This document shows, piece after piece, positions 1 through 14,668 of a DNA stretch of 64,000 nucleotides; positions within the stretch are counted from its first letter, which is position 1, and the number at the start of each line of letters is the position of its first letter. The notes under the pieces were generated by a model. It was not told where the DNA came from. It saw only the letters and a list, made by a program, of their open reading frames with translations, and made no database searches. The position numbers and the translations under genes were made by a program. This stretch comes from Aureimonas sp. AU4. Its GTDB lineage: Bacteria > Pseudomonadota > Alphaproteobacteria > Rhizobiales > Rhizobiaceae. The stretch spans positions 1 to 64,000 of the forward strand of contig NZ_BBWK01000014.1 in NCBI RefSeq assembly GCF_001463765.1, read 5' to 3'.

Positions 1-702
1 GCTAGGGGCCGGGCCGGGCGGCGAAGCCGCCTCCCGCCCGCGCCGCCGCCGCTCGCGCCGCGCGAGATACACCTCGACGCCGGCCCGCGTCAGGAACGAG
101 GCGAGGGCGATCGCCACCGCCACCCAGCGGATGCGCCGCTCGTCGCGATCGACCTCGCTCTGGCGCTCGGCGAGAAGCGCGGTCTCGCCGCGCGTGATCT
201 CGCCGATCACCGCGCGGATCCGATCCATCGTGGCGCGCTCCATCATCGCGACCTCGCGGTCGCGCGCCGCCTCGAAGCCCTGGCTGTCGTGAAGCGCGAT
301 CGAATCCTTGAGTTCCGCCAGCTTCGTGTCCACCAGCGCATCGAGCTGCGATACGCGCTCGACCTGCGCGGCATTGTCGGAGATGTGCGAGCGCAACTCG
401 CCGCGCAGCCGCCACAAGCGTCCCAGCGCCTTGTCATAGGGGTCGAGATAGCGCCGGTCGCCGCTCAGGAGATAGCCGCGCTGGCCGGTCTCGGCATCGT
501 CGAGCCCGATCAGGACATCCTTGGTGTTGTCGATCGCCTCGAACGTGTGGACCACCAGCCCCTGGTGGTCGGCGAGCAGCCGGTGCGTCCAGCCCGTGGC
601 AAGAACGCCCGCCGCGATCACGACGCCGACCGGGATCGAGCGCAGGAGGACGGGCGTCGTCAGGGTGTTCCGGCGCAGGGCCCGCCACGACCAGTCGACC
701 AT
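1..702 (-). CDS. CHASE3-domain membrane sensor protein (C-terminus off window)
   Basis: The frame opens at ATG 702 and stays open to base 1, so the 3' end is missing; 234 residues are visible. A transmembrane helix (about 23-40) is followed by an extracytoplasmic domain (about 45-185) with the motif DAETGQRGYLLSG near residues 69-81, typical of CHASE3 sensory domains. A second helix lies near 194-214, then a very Arg-rich stretch. CHASE3 usually precedes a histidine kinase, diguanylate cyclase or chemoreceptor output, but no output domain is inside the window, so the class is unknown. A second CHASE3 protein, a complete kinase, lies at 33808-35280. It is divergent from metH across about 180 bp. 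Confidence 0.75.
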   Translation of the reverse strand, partial: MVDWSWRALRRNTLTTPVLLRSIPVGVVIAAGVLATGWTHRLLADHQGLVVHTFEAIDNTKDVLIGLDDAETGQRGYLLSGDRRYLDPYDKALGRLWRLRGELRSHISDNAAQVERVSQLDALVDTKLAELKDSIALHDSQGFEAARDREVAMMERATMDRIRAVIGEITRGETALLAERQSEVDRDERRIRWVAVAIALASFLTRAGVEVYLARRERRRRGREAASPPGPAPS

Positions 703-815
703 CTTGCCTGTCCGCTCCCCTGATCCGCCGCGCCGCTCGCTAGCCCGAGCCGCCATCTAAGGCGCCGCATCCCGAGCGCCATGGCCGTCGCCTCGCTCGC
801 CAAGCGGTGCGGTAT

Positions 816-837
816 CATATAAGGACATCCTTATATG
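816..837. promoter_or_regulatory. Palindromic operator ahead of metH (SahR-like)
   Basis: Two perfect 10-bp arms, CATATAAGGA and TCCTTATATG, flank a 2-nt centre. The shape (ATATAA..TTATAT) resembles operators of the ArsR-family S-adenosylhomocysteine regulator SahR known ahead of methionine genes in Proteobacteria. The right arm contains an in-frame ATG at 835, which argues that translation starts downstream of it. Assignment to SahR is inference; no regulator gene is next to it. Confidence 0.6.
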
Positions 838-885
838 TCCCGGGCGCGCCATGGCCGGGACACCGGCCAGCCTTGCGAGTCCGCC

Positions 886-4656
<3,771 letters not shown>

Positions 4657-4661
4657 GATCG

Positions 4662-4705
4662 CTGCATTGCAGTAATTTAAGGCGGCCATCGCTTTCCCGA
4701 GCGAT
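4662..4705. promoter_or_regulatory. Short palindrome and hairpin between metH and RND operon
   Basis: Just after the metH stop, CTGCATTGCAG (4662-4672) is a perfect 5-1-5 palindrome. ATCGCT and AGCGAT (4688-4705) can form a 6-bp stem with a 6-nt loop. The second could be a weak metH terminator; the first could be an operator for the efflux operon starting at 4769. Neither has a T-run, and no local regulator gene supports the operator reading. Confidence 0.3.
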
Positions 4706-4768
4706 CACGTGCCCATAACATTGGGGTGAAGAGGCCGCGCCGTCGCGCGTCCGTAAGGATCGGGCCGC

Positions 4769-6004
4769 ATGCGCCGCTGGTTCATTCTCGTTCTCGTCGT
4801 TCTGATCGCGGCCGCCGTCGTCGAGCGCGACCGGATCGCTCCCTACCTGCCGCCCGCGCTGGCCGCCTATCTGCCCTCGCAGGGCGGCGAACAGGACGGG
4901 AGCGGCGGCAAGGGCGGCGGGCGGGGCCGCTCGCAGGGGGGCACGGCCACGGTCACGGTGGCGACCGCCGCCGACGGCTCGCTGCCGATCCTGCGCGACT
5001 CCATCGGCTGGGTGCGTCCCGTGGCATCCACGGTCCTCACCAGCGAGACGGCGGGCACGATCGCCGAGATCGCGGTGGGCGACGGGGCGAGCATCAAGGC
5101 GGGCGACCTCGTCGCGCGGCTCGACGACCGCGCCGCCAAGGCGCTGGTCACCAAGGACGAGGCGGCCGTGGCGCGCGACCAGGCGACCCTGGATGCCGCC
5201 AACGACTCGCTTGCGCGCATCGAGCGGCTCGTCGCGTCGGGGGCCGCCACCAGCCAGGCGGGCGACGACGCCCGCACGGCGGTGCGCAGCGCGACCGCGA
5301 CGGTCGCGGTGGACCGCGCGGCGCTCGCCGCCGATCATGTCGCGTTCGACAAGACGCAGATCCGCGCGCCCTTCGACGGGCGACTCGGCGTCGTCTCGCC
5401 CTCGCTCGGCACGCTGGTCACGCCAGGCACCGCGATCGCGACGCTGACGCAGGTCTCGCCGGTGCTCGCCGAGTTCTCTCTGCCCGAGAACGACCTCGAC
5501 CTTCTTCAGGCCTCCCTCCAGGCCGGAACGCTTCAGGCCACGATCGACCCGCCCGGCGAGAGCACGCCGGCCCGCACCGGTCCCGTGGTCTTCATCGACA
5601 ACGCGGTGGACCAGGCGTCGGGCACGATCCGCCTGCGCGCGCGCCTTCCCAACGACGACGGCGCGCTCGTGCCCGGCCAATCCATCGCGGTGCGGGCACA
5701 GGCCGGCCTGCAGGGCGGGCTCGTGGTCGTGCCCGGCGTCGCGGTCGAGCCGCGCGAGGACGGCTCGGCGGTCTACGTGGTCGGCGCGGACGCGACCGTG
5801 GAGGTTCGCCCCGTCACGGTGGCCCTCAGGGTCGGCGATCAGGCGGGGCTTTCCGCGGGCCTCAAGGCGGGCGAGCGCGTCGTCACCGAAGGGCAGGGCG
5901 GCCTTCGCGCCGGCTCGCGTGTGGAGGTGAAAGAAGCCGCGCCCCAGCCCGCGGAGGGCGGTCCGGTCGCCGCCACCGACAAGCCGGCGGAGGACAAGTC
6001 GTGA
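4769..6004 (+). CDS. RND efflux periplasmic adaptor (membrane fusion protein)
   Basis: 411 residues. An N-terminal hydrophobic anchor (about 4-20) is followed by a Gly/Ser-rich linker, then the lipoyl/barrel-sandwich halves (VRPVASTVLTSETAGTIAEI and FDGRLGVV) around an alpha-helical hairpin (about 125-180), a beta-barrel and a membrane-proximal domain. This is the HlyD/AcrA/MdtA family, which bridges an inner-membrane RND pump to an outer-membrane channel. The stop overlaps the GTG start of the pump gene, so the two are translationally coupled. No outer-membrane TolC-like gene is nearby, so a channel encoded elsewhere must be used. Substrate cannot be read from sequence. Confidence 0.92.
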   Translation: MRRWFILVLVVLIAAAVVERDRIAPYLPPALAAYLPSQGGEQDGSGGKGGGRGRSQGGTATVTVATAADGSLPILRDSIGWVRPVASTVLTSETAGTIAEIAVGDGASIKAGDLVARLDDRAAKALVTKDEAAVARDQATLDAANDSLARIERLVASGAATSQAGDDARTAVRSATATVAVDRAALAADHVAFDKTQIRAPFDGRLGVVSPSLGTLVTPGTAIATLTQVSPVLAEFSLPENDLDLLQASLQAGTLQATIDPPGESTPARTGPVVFIDNAVDQASGTIRLRARLPNDDGALVPGQSIAVRAQAGLQGGLVVVPGVAVEPREDGSAVYVVGADATVEVRPVTVALRVGDQAGLSAGLKAGERVVTEGQGGLRAGSRVEVKEAAPQPAEGGPVAATDKPAEDKS

Positions 6005-9000
6005 ACTCGACCCTCTTCATCCGCCGCCCGGTCGCCACCATCCTCCTGTCGCTGGCCGTGATGATCGCGGGGCTGGCCGCCTACAGGCTCCTGCCGGTCG
6101 CCGCCCTGCCGCAGGCCGACTTCCCGACGATCAACGTCTCGGCGCAGCTCGCCGGCGCCTCGCCCGACACGATGGCGAGCGCGGTCGCCACCCCCCTCAT
6201 CAAGCAGTTCGAGACGATCGCCGGCATCGACACGATCTCGGCGCGCTCCTCGCTCGGCAACACCTCGATCACGCTGCAGTTCGACCTGTCGCGCGACATC
6301 GACGCGGCGGCCGCCGACGTGCAGGCCGCGATCGCGCGAACGACGCGCCAGCTGCCCGACAACCTGACGACGCCTCCGAGCTACCGCAAGGCCAACCCCG
6401 CCGACGCGCCCGTCCTGCTGCTGGCGCTCGTCTCCGACGGCGCGCCGCTCACCAAGGTCGACGACCTCGCCGAGAACGTCGTCTCACCCGCCCTGTCCAC
6501 CGTGTCGGGCGTCGCGCAGGCGCAGGTCTACGGCTCCAAGACCTTCGCGGTGCGGGTCGGCGTCGATCCGGTGCAGCTTGCCGGACGCTCGCTCTCCATG
6601 AACCAGGTCGCCTCGGCCCTGCGCGCGGCCAACGACCAGACGCCGGTCGGAACGCTCCAGACGCCGACCCAGACCCTCACGGTCGACGCGCCGACGCAGC
6701 GCACCGAGGCCGACGAGTTCCGCACCCTCGTGATCGCGCGTCCGAACGGCCAGACCGTGCGGCTCGGGGATGTGGCCACCGTCACCGACAGCGTGTCCAA
6801 CACGCGCCAGGGGTCCTGGCTCGACGGCCAGCCCGCGATCGTTCTCGCCGTCCAGCGCCAGCCGGGCGCCAACACGGTGGAGGTGGTGGACGCCATCCGC
6901 GCCAAGCTGCCGGAGATCGAGGCGAGCCTGCCGGCCTCCATGCATGTCGAGGTCACCAACGACGCCTCTCGCTCGATCTCGGCGGCGGTGGAGGACGTCC
7001 AGTTCACGCTGATGCTGACGATCGCGCTGGTGATCCTCGTGATCTACCTGTTCCTCGGCCGCGTCGCCGCGACGCTGGTGCCGGCCGCCGCCGTGCCGCT
7101 GTCGCTGGTCGCCACCTTCGCCGCCATGTACGCGCTCGGCTACTCCATCGATAACCTCTCGCTGCTGGCGCTGACGCTCTCGGTCGGCCTCGTGGTGGAC
7201 GACGCCATCGTCATGCTCGAGAACATCGTGCGGCACACCGAAGAGGGCGCGGCGCCGATGCAGGCCGCGCTCCAGGGCTCCGGCGAGGTGGCCGGCACGA
7301 TCGTCTCCATGTCGCTGTCGCTGGTCGCCGTGTTCCTGCCGATCCTCCTGATGGGCGGCGTGGTGGGCCGCGTCCTGCTCGAGTTCGGCATGGTGGTGAC
7401 GCTCGCCATCCTCGCCTCGGCGGTGGTGTCGCTGACGCTCACCCCCATGCTCGCCGCGCGCCTGCCCCATTCGGCGCCGCCCTCGCGCGGCCTCGCCTTT
7501 CGCTTCGGCCAGGGCTTCGATCGCGTGACCGCCGCCTACGGGCGCTCGGTCGACTGGTGCCTGCGCCGCCAGGGCTTCATCGCGGCCGTGTTCCTTCTGT
7601 CGTTCGGCGCCTCCGCCTGGCTCATGGCGGACCTGCCGCGCTCCTTCTTCCCGCAGGAGGACACGGGGCTCCTGACGATCTCGACGCAGGGGCGCCAGGA
7701 CATCTCCTACGAGGCCATGTCGGCGCTCCAGTCGCAGGCCGCCAAGGCCGTGTCCGCCGACCCCGCCGTGCTGCATGTCACCTCGACGCTCGGCGGCGGC
7801 CCCGGCGGCTCGGCCACCAACAGCGGCAACATGTTCGTGCAGCTGCGCCCCAAGACCGAACGCCCGCCGCTGGAAAAGACGCTCGCCTCGCTGCGCCGGG
7901 AGCTCGGGAAGATCCCGGGCCTGCGCTCCTTCCCGACGCCCGTCCAGAGCCTGCGCTTCGGCGGCCGCTCCTCTCAGAGCCAGTACCAGCTCGTGGTCCA
8001 GTCGCTGGACGCGGCGGCCGCGCGCGACTGGTCGGGCCGGATCGAGGACAAGCTGCGCGCCGACCGCGCGACCTTCACGGACGTCGCGACCGACCTCCAG
8101 GACGACGGCCTCCAGGCCCGCATCGTGGTGGACCGCGACCGTGCCGACGCGCTCGGCATCTCGGCCGAAGACCTTCGCACCGCGCTGGAGGCCGGCTTCG
8201 GCACGCTCGCCGTCACGCAGATCCAGTCCACCGGCAACAGCTACGACGTGATCCTCGAGTACCGGGAGGATTTCGGCTGGGACGAGAACGCGCTCGCCGC
8301 GATCCGCGTGGCGGGTTCGGGCGGCCAGCTCGTGCCCTTGGCGAGCTTTGCCCATGTGGAGCGTGCGAGCGGTCCGGTCACGGTCAACCAGACGGGGCAG
8401 CTGACCTCGGTGACGCTGTCCTTCAACCTGCCGGCCGGCGTGTCGCTCGGCACGGCCACCGAACGCGTCTCGGCGATCGAGAGCGAGATCGGTCTGCCCG
8501 CCAACGTCTTCACGAGCTACGGCGGCACCGCGCAGGTCTTCCAGCAGGCGACCGGCAATCTCGGCCTCCTGATCGGGGCGGCGGTTCTAACGATCTACAT
8601 CGTGCTCGGCATCCTCTACGAGAGCTTCCTCCACCCGCTCACCATCCTGTCGGGCCTGCCCTCGGCCGCGCTCGGCGCGCTCCTGTCGCTGGAGCTTCTG
8701 GGCTTCGACCTCTCGATCATCGCGGTGATCGGCCTCCTGATGCTGATCGGCATCGTGAAGAAGAACGCGATCATGATGATCGACGTGGCGCTGGAACTGC
8801 GCCGCGAGGAGGGCATGGGCGCGAGGGACGCGATCCGCGAGGCGGCCGTGCGCCGCTTCCGCCCGATCATGATGACGACCTTCTGCGCGCTGATCGGCGC
8901 GCTGCCGATCGCGCTCGGCACGGGCGCCTCGTCGGAGCTGCGCCAGCCGCTCGGCGTGGCGGTGGTCGGCGGCCTCCTGGTCAGCCAGGTGCTGACGCTC

Positions 9001-9141
9001 TTCATCACGCCCGTGGTCTTCGTTCAGGTCGAACGGCTGGGCGGATGGCTGCGGGGCCTGGGCCGGCGCCGCGCGCGGGACGCCGGGCCGCACGCGGTCG
9101 CGCAGCCCGTCTCCGACGCCCTGCCGGCGGCGGCGGAGTAG
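6001..9141 (+). CDS. RND multidrug efflux permease, HAE1 family
   Basis: About 1046 residues starting at GTG 6001, which overlaps the adaptor stop (GTGA). It starts NSTLFIRRPVATILLSL, the usual first helix of AcrB/MdtB-type pumps. It shows two large periplasmic loops and two six-helix bundles; the proton-relay aspartates sit in GLVVDDAIVMLEN, and the second half has GIVKKNAIMMID. The length matches complete HAE1 pumps. It acts in the inner membrane as a trimeric drug/proton antiporter with the adaptor upstream. The C-terminal tail is short and Ala/Arg-rich. Drug or detergent export is the family role; the actual substrate is unknown. Confidence 0.94.
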   Translation: MNSTLFIRRPVATILLSLAVMIAGLAAYRLLPVAALPQADFPTINVSAQLAGASPDTMASAVATPLIKQFETIAGIDTISARSSLGNTSITLQFDLSRDIDAAAADVQAAIARTTRQLPDNLTTPPSYRKANPADAPVLLLALVSDGAPLTKVDDLAENVVSPALSTVSGVAQAQVYGSKTFAVRVGVDPVQLAGRSLSMNQVASALRAANDQTPVGTLQTPTQTLTVDAPTQRTEADEFRTLVIARPNGQTVRLGDVATVTDSVSNTRQGSWLDGQPAIVLAVQRQPGANTVEVVDAIRAKLPEIEASLPASMHVEVTNDASRSISAAVEDVQFTLMLTIALVILVIYLFLGRVAATLVPAAAVPLSLVATFAAMYALGYSIDNLSLLALTLSVGLVVDDAIVMLENIVRHTEEGAAPMQAALQGSGEVAGTIVSMSLSLVAVFLPILLMGGVVGRVLLEFGMVVTLAILASAVVSLTLTPMLAARLPHSAPPSRGLAFRFGQGFDRVTAAYGRSVDWCLRRQGFIAAVFLLSFGASAWLMADLPRSFFPQEDTGLLTISTQGRQDISYEAMSALQSQAAKAVSADPAVLHVTSTLGGGPGGSATNSGNMFVQLRPKTERPPLEKTLASLRRELGKIPGLRSFPTPVQSLRFGGRSSQSQYQLVVQSLDAAAARDWSGRIEDKLRADRATFTDVATDLQDDGLQARIVVDRDRADALGISAEDLRTALEAGFGTLAVTQIQSTGNSYDVILEYREDFGWDENALAAIRVAGSGGQLVPLASFAHVERASGPVTVNQTGQLTSVTLSFNLPAGVSLGTATERVSAIESEIGLPANVFTSYGGTAQVFQQATGNLGLLIGAAVLTIYIVLGILYESFLHPLTILSGLPSAALGALLSLELLGFDLSIIAVIGLLMLIGIVKKNAIMMIDVALELRREEGMGARDAIREAAVRRFRPIMMTTFCALIGALPIALGTGASSELRQPLGVAVVGGLLVSQVLTLFITPVVFVQVERLGGWLRGLGRRRARDAGPHAVAQPVSDALPAAAE

Positions 9142-9148
9142 CTGCCCT

Positions 9149-9901
9149 TCAGCGCACGACGCGCGAGATCGCCTCGGCCATGAGGTCGAGCGCGCAGGGG
9201 CGCTGGTCGGCAACAGGCAGGACGCGAGGCGCGTCCTCGGACAGGTAGCGCATCGCCGCGTAGCGCCGCAGCACCGGCACCTGCTCCTCCCGGCCGACCG
9301 CCGCGATCTCGCTGACGTAAGGGGCGTAGAGGCTCTCGTGCTGGACGCGCGGCACGAAGGGCGGGTCCACCAGGAGAAGGTCGGCGCCCGCCGCCTCGCT
9401 CCAGGCCAGCGTCGTGTCGAGCGCGTCGCCGAAGGCGCGGATGTCGCTGGAGGCGAGCGCGTCGCGCACGCCCACCGGCCAGACCACGAGGTCGGGCTTC
9501 ACCTGCTGGAGGATGCGGCGGATGCTCTGCCCGTCCTCGGCGGCGAGGCCGGCCGAGGAGACGGCGGCGATCTCGAAGCGCGCGCCCGGAATGCGCCGCT
9601 CCAGCGCCGCTCCCAGGATCTGGTGGGCGGTCGCGGTCGCGTCCATCATCACCACGCGCACGGGCCGCCGGTGGGTGATCAGCGTCTCCGTGCGCTCCAG
9701 GCCGCCGGCCAGGCGCAGGAACTGGTCGGGCACCTGGCAGGCCGGGCCGACCGCGGGAACCGCTGTCGCCTGCGCCGGCGCGGCCTGCGCGAGGGAAGGG
9801 GCGGGCGCTTCCGCCTCGTGTGAGCCTCGAAGCGCCAGGCCCGCCGCTACCGCGCCGGCGAGGAGGCCGGCGAGGAGGAGGGGCTTCGCGATCGCTGCCA
9901 T
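9149..9901 (-). CDS. Exported SGNH-like protein with degenerate active site
   Basis: 250 residues with a clear N-terminal signal or anchor helix (MAAIAKPLLLAGLLAGAVAA), then an Ala/Pro linker and an alpha/beta domain that reads like an SGNH/GDSL hydrolase: VVMMDATATA at the first strand, LVVWPVGVRDAL at the position of the usual G-x-N-D block, and VADQRPCALDLMAEAI at the last block. The nucleophile Ser of GDSL and the DxxH His are not visible, so it may be inactive or another family. The ATG lies inside the 3' end of the OpgC gene (55-nt overlap), implying coupling. By context it may act on OpgC-modified periplasmic glucans. That function is inference. Confidence 0.55.
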   Translation of the reverse strand: MAAIAKPLLLAGLLAGAVAAGLALRGSHEAEAPAPSLAQAAPAQATAVPAVGPACQVPDQFLRLAGGLERTETLITHRRPVRVVMMDATATAHQILGAALERRIPGARFEIAAVSSAGLAAEDGQSIRRILQQVKPDLVVWPVGVRDALASSDIRAFGDALDTTLAWSEAAGADLLLVDPPFVPRVQHESLYAPYVSEIAAVGREEQVPVLRRYAAMRYLSEDAPRVLPVADQRPCALDLMAEAISRVVR

Positions 9902-11004
9902 TCGAGGACTCCCGCAAGACAAAGCTGGATGAGGATGCCGCCGCCCACCAGGACGCTGTCCACCGCGATGTCGTTCCCGGTCTGGGTGCGGATCATCTGC
10001 CCGATGATGGCGAGGATCGTGCCCAGCGAGAAGACCGAAAGCGAATGGCGCCCGAGCACGACGAAGGGCCAGGCCGAGCGGCTTTGCGCCAGCCACCGCT
10101 CCAGCGGCAGGCGCGAGACGACGAGCGCCAGCGCCAGCACGTGGAGAAGGCGCGGCAGGGTCAGGTAGGTCTTGTCGAACTCGAAGGCGAAGCGCGGCAG
10201 CCAGGACGGACTGAACTCGGGCCGGAAGCCGCTGACGATCCAGACGGCCGACAGGAGCACGTAGAGAAGGGCGGCCGCGTCGAGGAGCGTTGGCGCCCCG
10301 CGGGGTTCGCCGCTCGCGATCCGCTCGCCCAAGAGGATGCCGATCACGAACAGCAACTGCCAGGCGAAGGGGTTCAGGAACCACCAGCCGCCCACCGGGT
10401 AGGTGGGAACGTTCAGCCAGAGGAGCTGGGCCGCGACATACAAGGCGCCGGAGGCCAGGAGCAGCGCCGCCCGACCGAGGCGCACGCGCACGAAAAGAAG
10501 GACCGGCGCCGCCGCCAGGAGCGCGATGTAGACCGGCAGGATGTTGAGATAGGCGGGCTGGAGGCCCAGCGTCGCCAAACCCATCAGGCTTTCGACCGTG
10601 TCGTTGATCAGGACGTCGAGGCTCAGCATCTCGTAGAAGCGCAGATCGCCCGTAATCGCCACCGTGCGCGCGATCACCGCTGCGCTGAGGATCACGAGCA
10701 CGATCTGCGCCATGTAGAGCTGGAAGGCGCGCTGGAGGATGCGGAAGGCCCCCGCCATGCCGCGACCCGCCCGGAACAGCGGCAGGTAGACGAAGGCCAC
10801 CGCCACGCCCGCCAGGAGCACGAAGACCTCGGTCGCGTCCGAGAAGCCGACGTTGCGGTGCGTGAACCGCTCGAAGGCGTTGCCGGGCATGTGGTTGACG
10901 AAGATCGTCAGGAGCGCGAGCCCGCGCCAGAAGTCGATCGAGAGAACGCGCCGCGCGCCCGTCCGCTCCGGGTCCACCTGTCTCATGCGCCTTCCATGTT
11001 TCAC
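9847..11004 (-). CDS. opgC: OpgC-type acyltransferase (osmoregulated periplasmic glucan modification)
   Basis: 385 residues, or 379 if ATG 10986 is used (MRQVDPERTG). It is multi-spanning, with about ten predicted helices, and begins RVLSIDFWRGLALLTIFVNHMPGN, the hallmark of the OpgC/acyltransferase_3 clan with a conserved Asp-Arg and His in the first helices. OpgC proteins transfer succinyl groups to osmoregulated periplasmic glucans in the inner membrane. The gene overlaps the downstream SGNH-like gene. No opgG/opgH backbone-synthesis gene is in the window. Confidence 0.8.
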   Translation of the reverse strand: MKHGRRMRQVDPERTGARRVLSIDFWRGLALLTIFVNHMPGNAFERFTHRNVGFSDATEVFVLLAGVAVAFVYLPLFRAGRGMAGAFRILQRAFQLYMAQIVLVILSAAVIARTVAITGDLRFYEMLSLDVLINDTVESLMGLATLGLQPAYLNILPVYIALLAAAPVLLFVRVRLGRAALLLASGALYVAAQLLWLNVPTYPVGGWWFLNPFAWQLLFVIGILLGERIASGEPRGAPTLLDAAALLYVLLSAVWIVSGFRPEFSPSWLPRFAFEFDKTYLTLPRLLHVLALALVVSRLPLERWLAQSRSAWPFVVLGRHSLSVFSLGTILAIIGQMIRTQTGNDIAVDSVLVGGGILIQLCLAGVLEWQRSRSPSSSPASSPAR

Positions 11005-11225
11005 GCGCCGCAGGACGCAGATCGTCGCCTGGCGCGCGGAACGCCGGAGGGCGCACCGCGTCTGTTCGTCCGCCTTACATCTTGCACCGAAGGGGCCGCC
11101 GTCAACCGTCGGGGCGAACGCTTCGCGGGGCCGTCCACCCTTTGCGCGAGGTTGACGCGGGCGCCGTGCCCGCCGAAACAGGGTAGCGGGACGGGGAGCG
11201 TCCGCGATCGCAGGGGAGGAACGGG

Positions 11226-13505
<2,280 letters not shown>

Positions 13506-13705
13506 CGGTCAGCGCAGGGGACGCCGTCCCCTGCACCCCTGCCAGGGGAAATGATTTCCCCTGGACCCCTCTTCATTTGAAGCGTGTCCGAGACCGGGCG
13601 GGGCCGCAGGCCCCGCCCGGTCTCGGAAAAGATCTCCAAACGAAAGGAAGGGTTCGGGAAGTCTTTCCCGAGCGGGGACCGGGGCGGCAGCCCCGCTCCT
13701 GTTCG
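13506..13705. terminator. Hairpin array between convergent maeB and ytf operon
   Basis: Five inverted repeats lie in 200 bp: GCAGGGGAC arms (13514-13534, 3-nt loop); 11-bp arms CCAGGGGAAAT (13542-13564, 1-nt centre); 18-bp arms starting CCGAGACCGGGCGG (13588-13605 and 13609-13626, loop GCA); CGGGAA arms (13655-13670); and AGCGGGG arms (13671-13697). The very strong 18-bp stem between two converging transcripts fits a bidirectional terminator. Only a short A-run follows (13627-13630). The array also looks like a REP/BIME-style dispersed element, which only a genome-wide comparison could decide. Confidence 0.7.
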
Positions 13706-14668
13706 CTAAGCCGCCTGCGCGAGCGCGGTGCGCTTGGTGAGGCTGCGCTGGAGGGCGATGAAGCCGAACAGGAGGATGCCGATGGCGATCTTGGTCCACC
13801 AGGACGAGAGCGTGCCGTCGAAGACGATGTAGGTCTGGATCAGGCCGGAGATGAGGATGCCGACGAAGGTGCCGGCGACGAAGCCGACGCCGCCGGTCAG
13901 CAGCGTTCCCCCGATCACGACGGCGGCGATGGCGTCGAGTTCGACGCCGACGGTGGCGAGCGAGTAGCCGGACGAGGTGTAGAGCGCGAAGACGACGCCC
14001 GCCACGCCGGCGAGAAAGCTCGACAGGGCGTAGATGCCGACCGTGGTGCGGGCCACGGGCACCCCCATGAGCTCGGCCGAGGTGCGGTCGCCGCCGAGCG
14101 CATAGACGTAGGTGCCGAAGCGCGTGCGGTGGGCGACGAGGATGCCGAGTGCGAAGACGGCCAGCATCACCATGGCGACGAAGCTCAGGCGCCCGCCGCC
14201 GGGCATGCGCCAGTAGATGGACTGGAGCGCGTCGAAGGCGGGGTTCGAGATCGGCACCGCCTCGGTGGTGAGGAGGTAGCAGCCGCCGCGCGCCAGGAAC
14301 ATGCCGGCCAGCGTCACGATGAAGGGCGGCGTCTGGAGGTAGTGAATCATCGCGCCCATGAGCGCGCCGAAGAGCGCCGAGATCACGAGGATCGCGGCGA
14401 TCATCGCGTAAGGGGGGTAGCCGTCACGCATCGTCACGGCGAGGAACACGCCGGTGAAGGCGACCACCGAGCCGACCGACAGGTCGATGCCGCCCGACAG
14501 GATCACGAAGGTCATGCCGACCGCGATGATGCCGAGGAAGGCGTTGTCGGTGAGGAGGTTGGCGACGACGCGCGTCGACAGGATCGCCGGGAACTGGAGC
14601 GAGGACAGGGCGAAGGCGAGCGCGAAGACGCCGAGCGTGACGAGAAGGGGCAGGAAGCGGGCGTTCAT
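13706..14668 (-). CDS. yjfF: Galactofuranose-type ABC transporter permease
   Basis: 320 residues, about nine to ten membrane helices, of the RbsC/YjfF family (BPD_transp_2). The conserved GMTFVILSGGIDLSVGSV stretch and the IGGTLLTGGVGFVAGTF loop are visible. It pairs with the YtfT-like permease upstream (ATGA overlap, 14665-14668) to form the membrane channel. It is last in an operon ordered as in E. coli (ytfQ, ytfR, ytfT, yjfF), so I used those names. Imports a furanose sugar by family knowledge; the substrate rests on the close YtfQ match. Confidence 0.88.
   Translation of the reverse strand: MNARFLPLLVTLGVFALAFALSSLQFPAILSTRVVANLLTDNAFLGIIAVGMTFVILSGGIDLSVGSVVAFTGVFLAVTMRDGYPPYAMIAAILVISALFGALMGAMIHYLQTPPFIVTLAGMFLARGGCYLLTTEAVPISNPAFDALQSIYWRMPGGGRLSFVAMVMLAVFALGILVAHRTRFGTYVYALGGDRTSAELMGVPVARTTVGIYALSSFLAGVAGVVFALYTSSGYSLATVGVELDAIAAVVIGGTLLTGGVGFVAGTFVGILISGLIQTYIVFDGTLSSWWTKIAIGILLFGFIALQRSLTKRTALAQAA

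Noticed and set aside
835-885. metH start at ATG 835
   Set aside because: It lies inside the palindromic operator, and the added residues have no counterpart in the family.
11038-11062. GGAAC-N16-CGTC resembling an EcfG promoter ahead of maeB
   Set aside because: One mismatch in the invariant -10 part and about 165 nt from the start; likely chance in a GC-rich gap.
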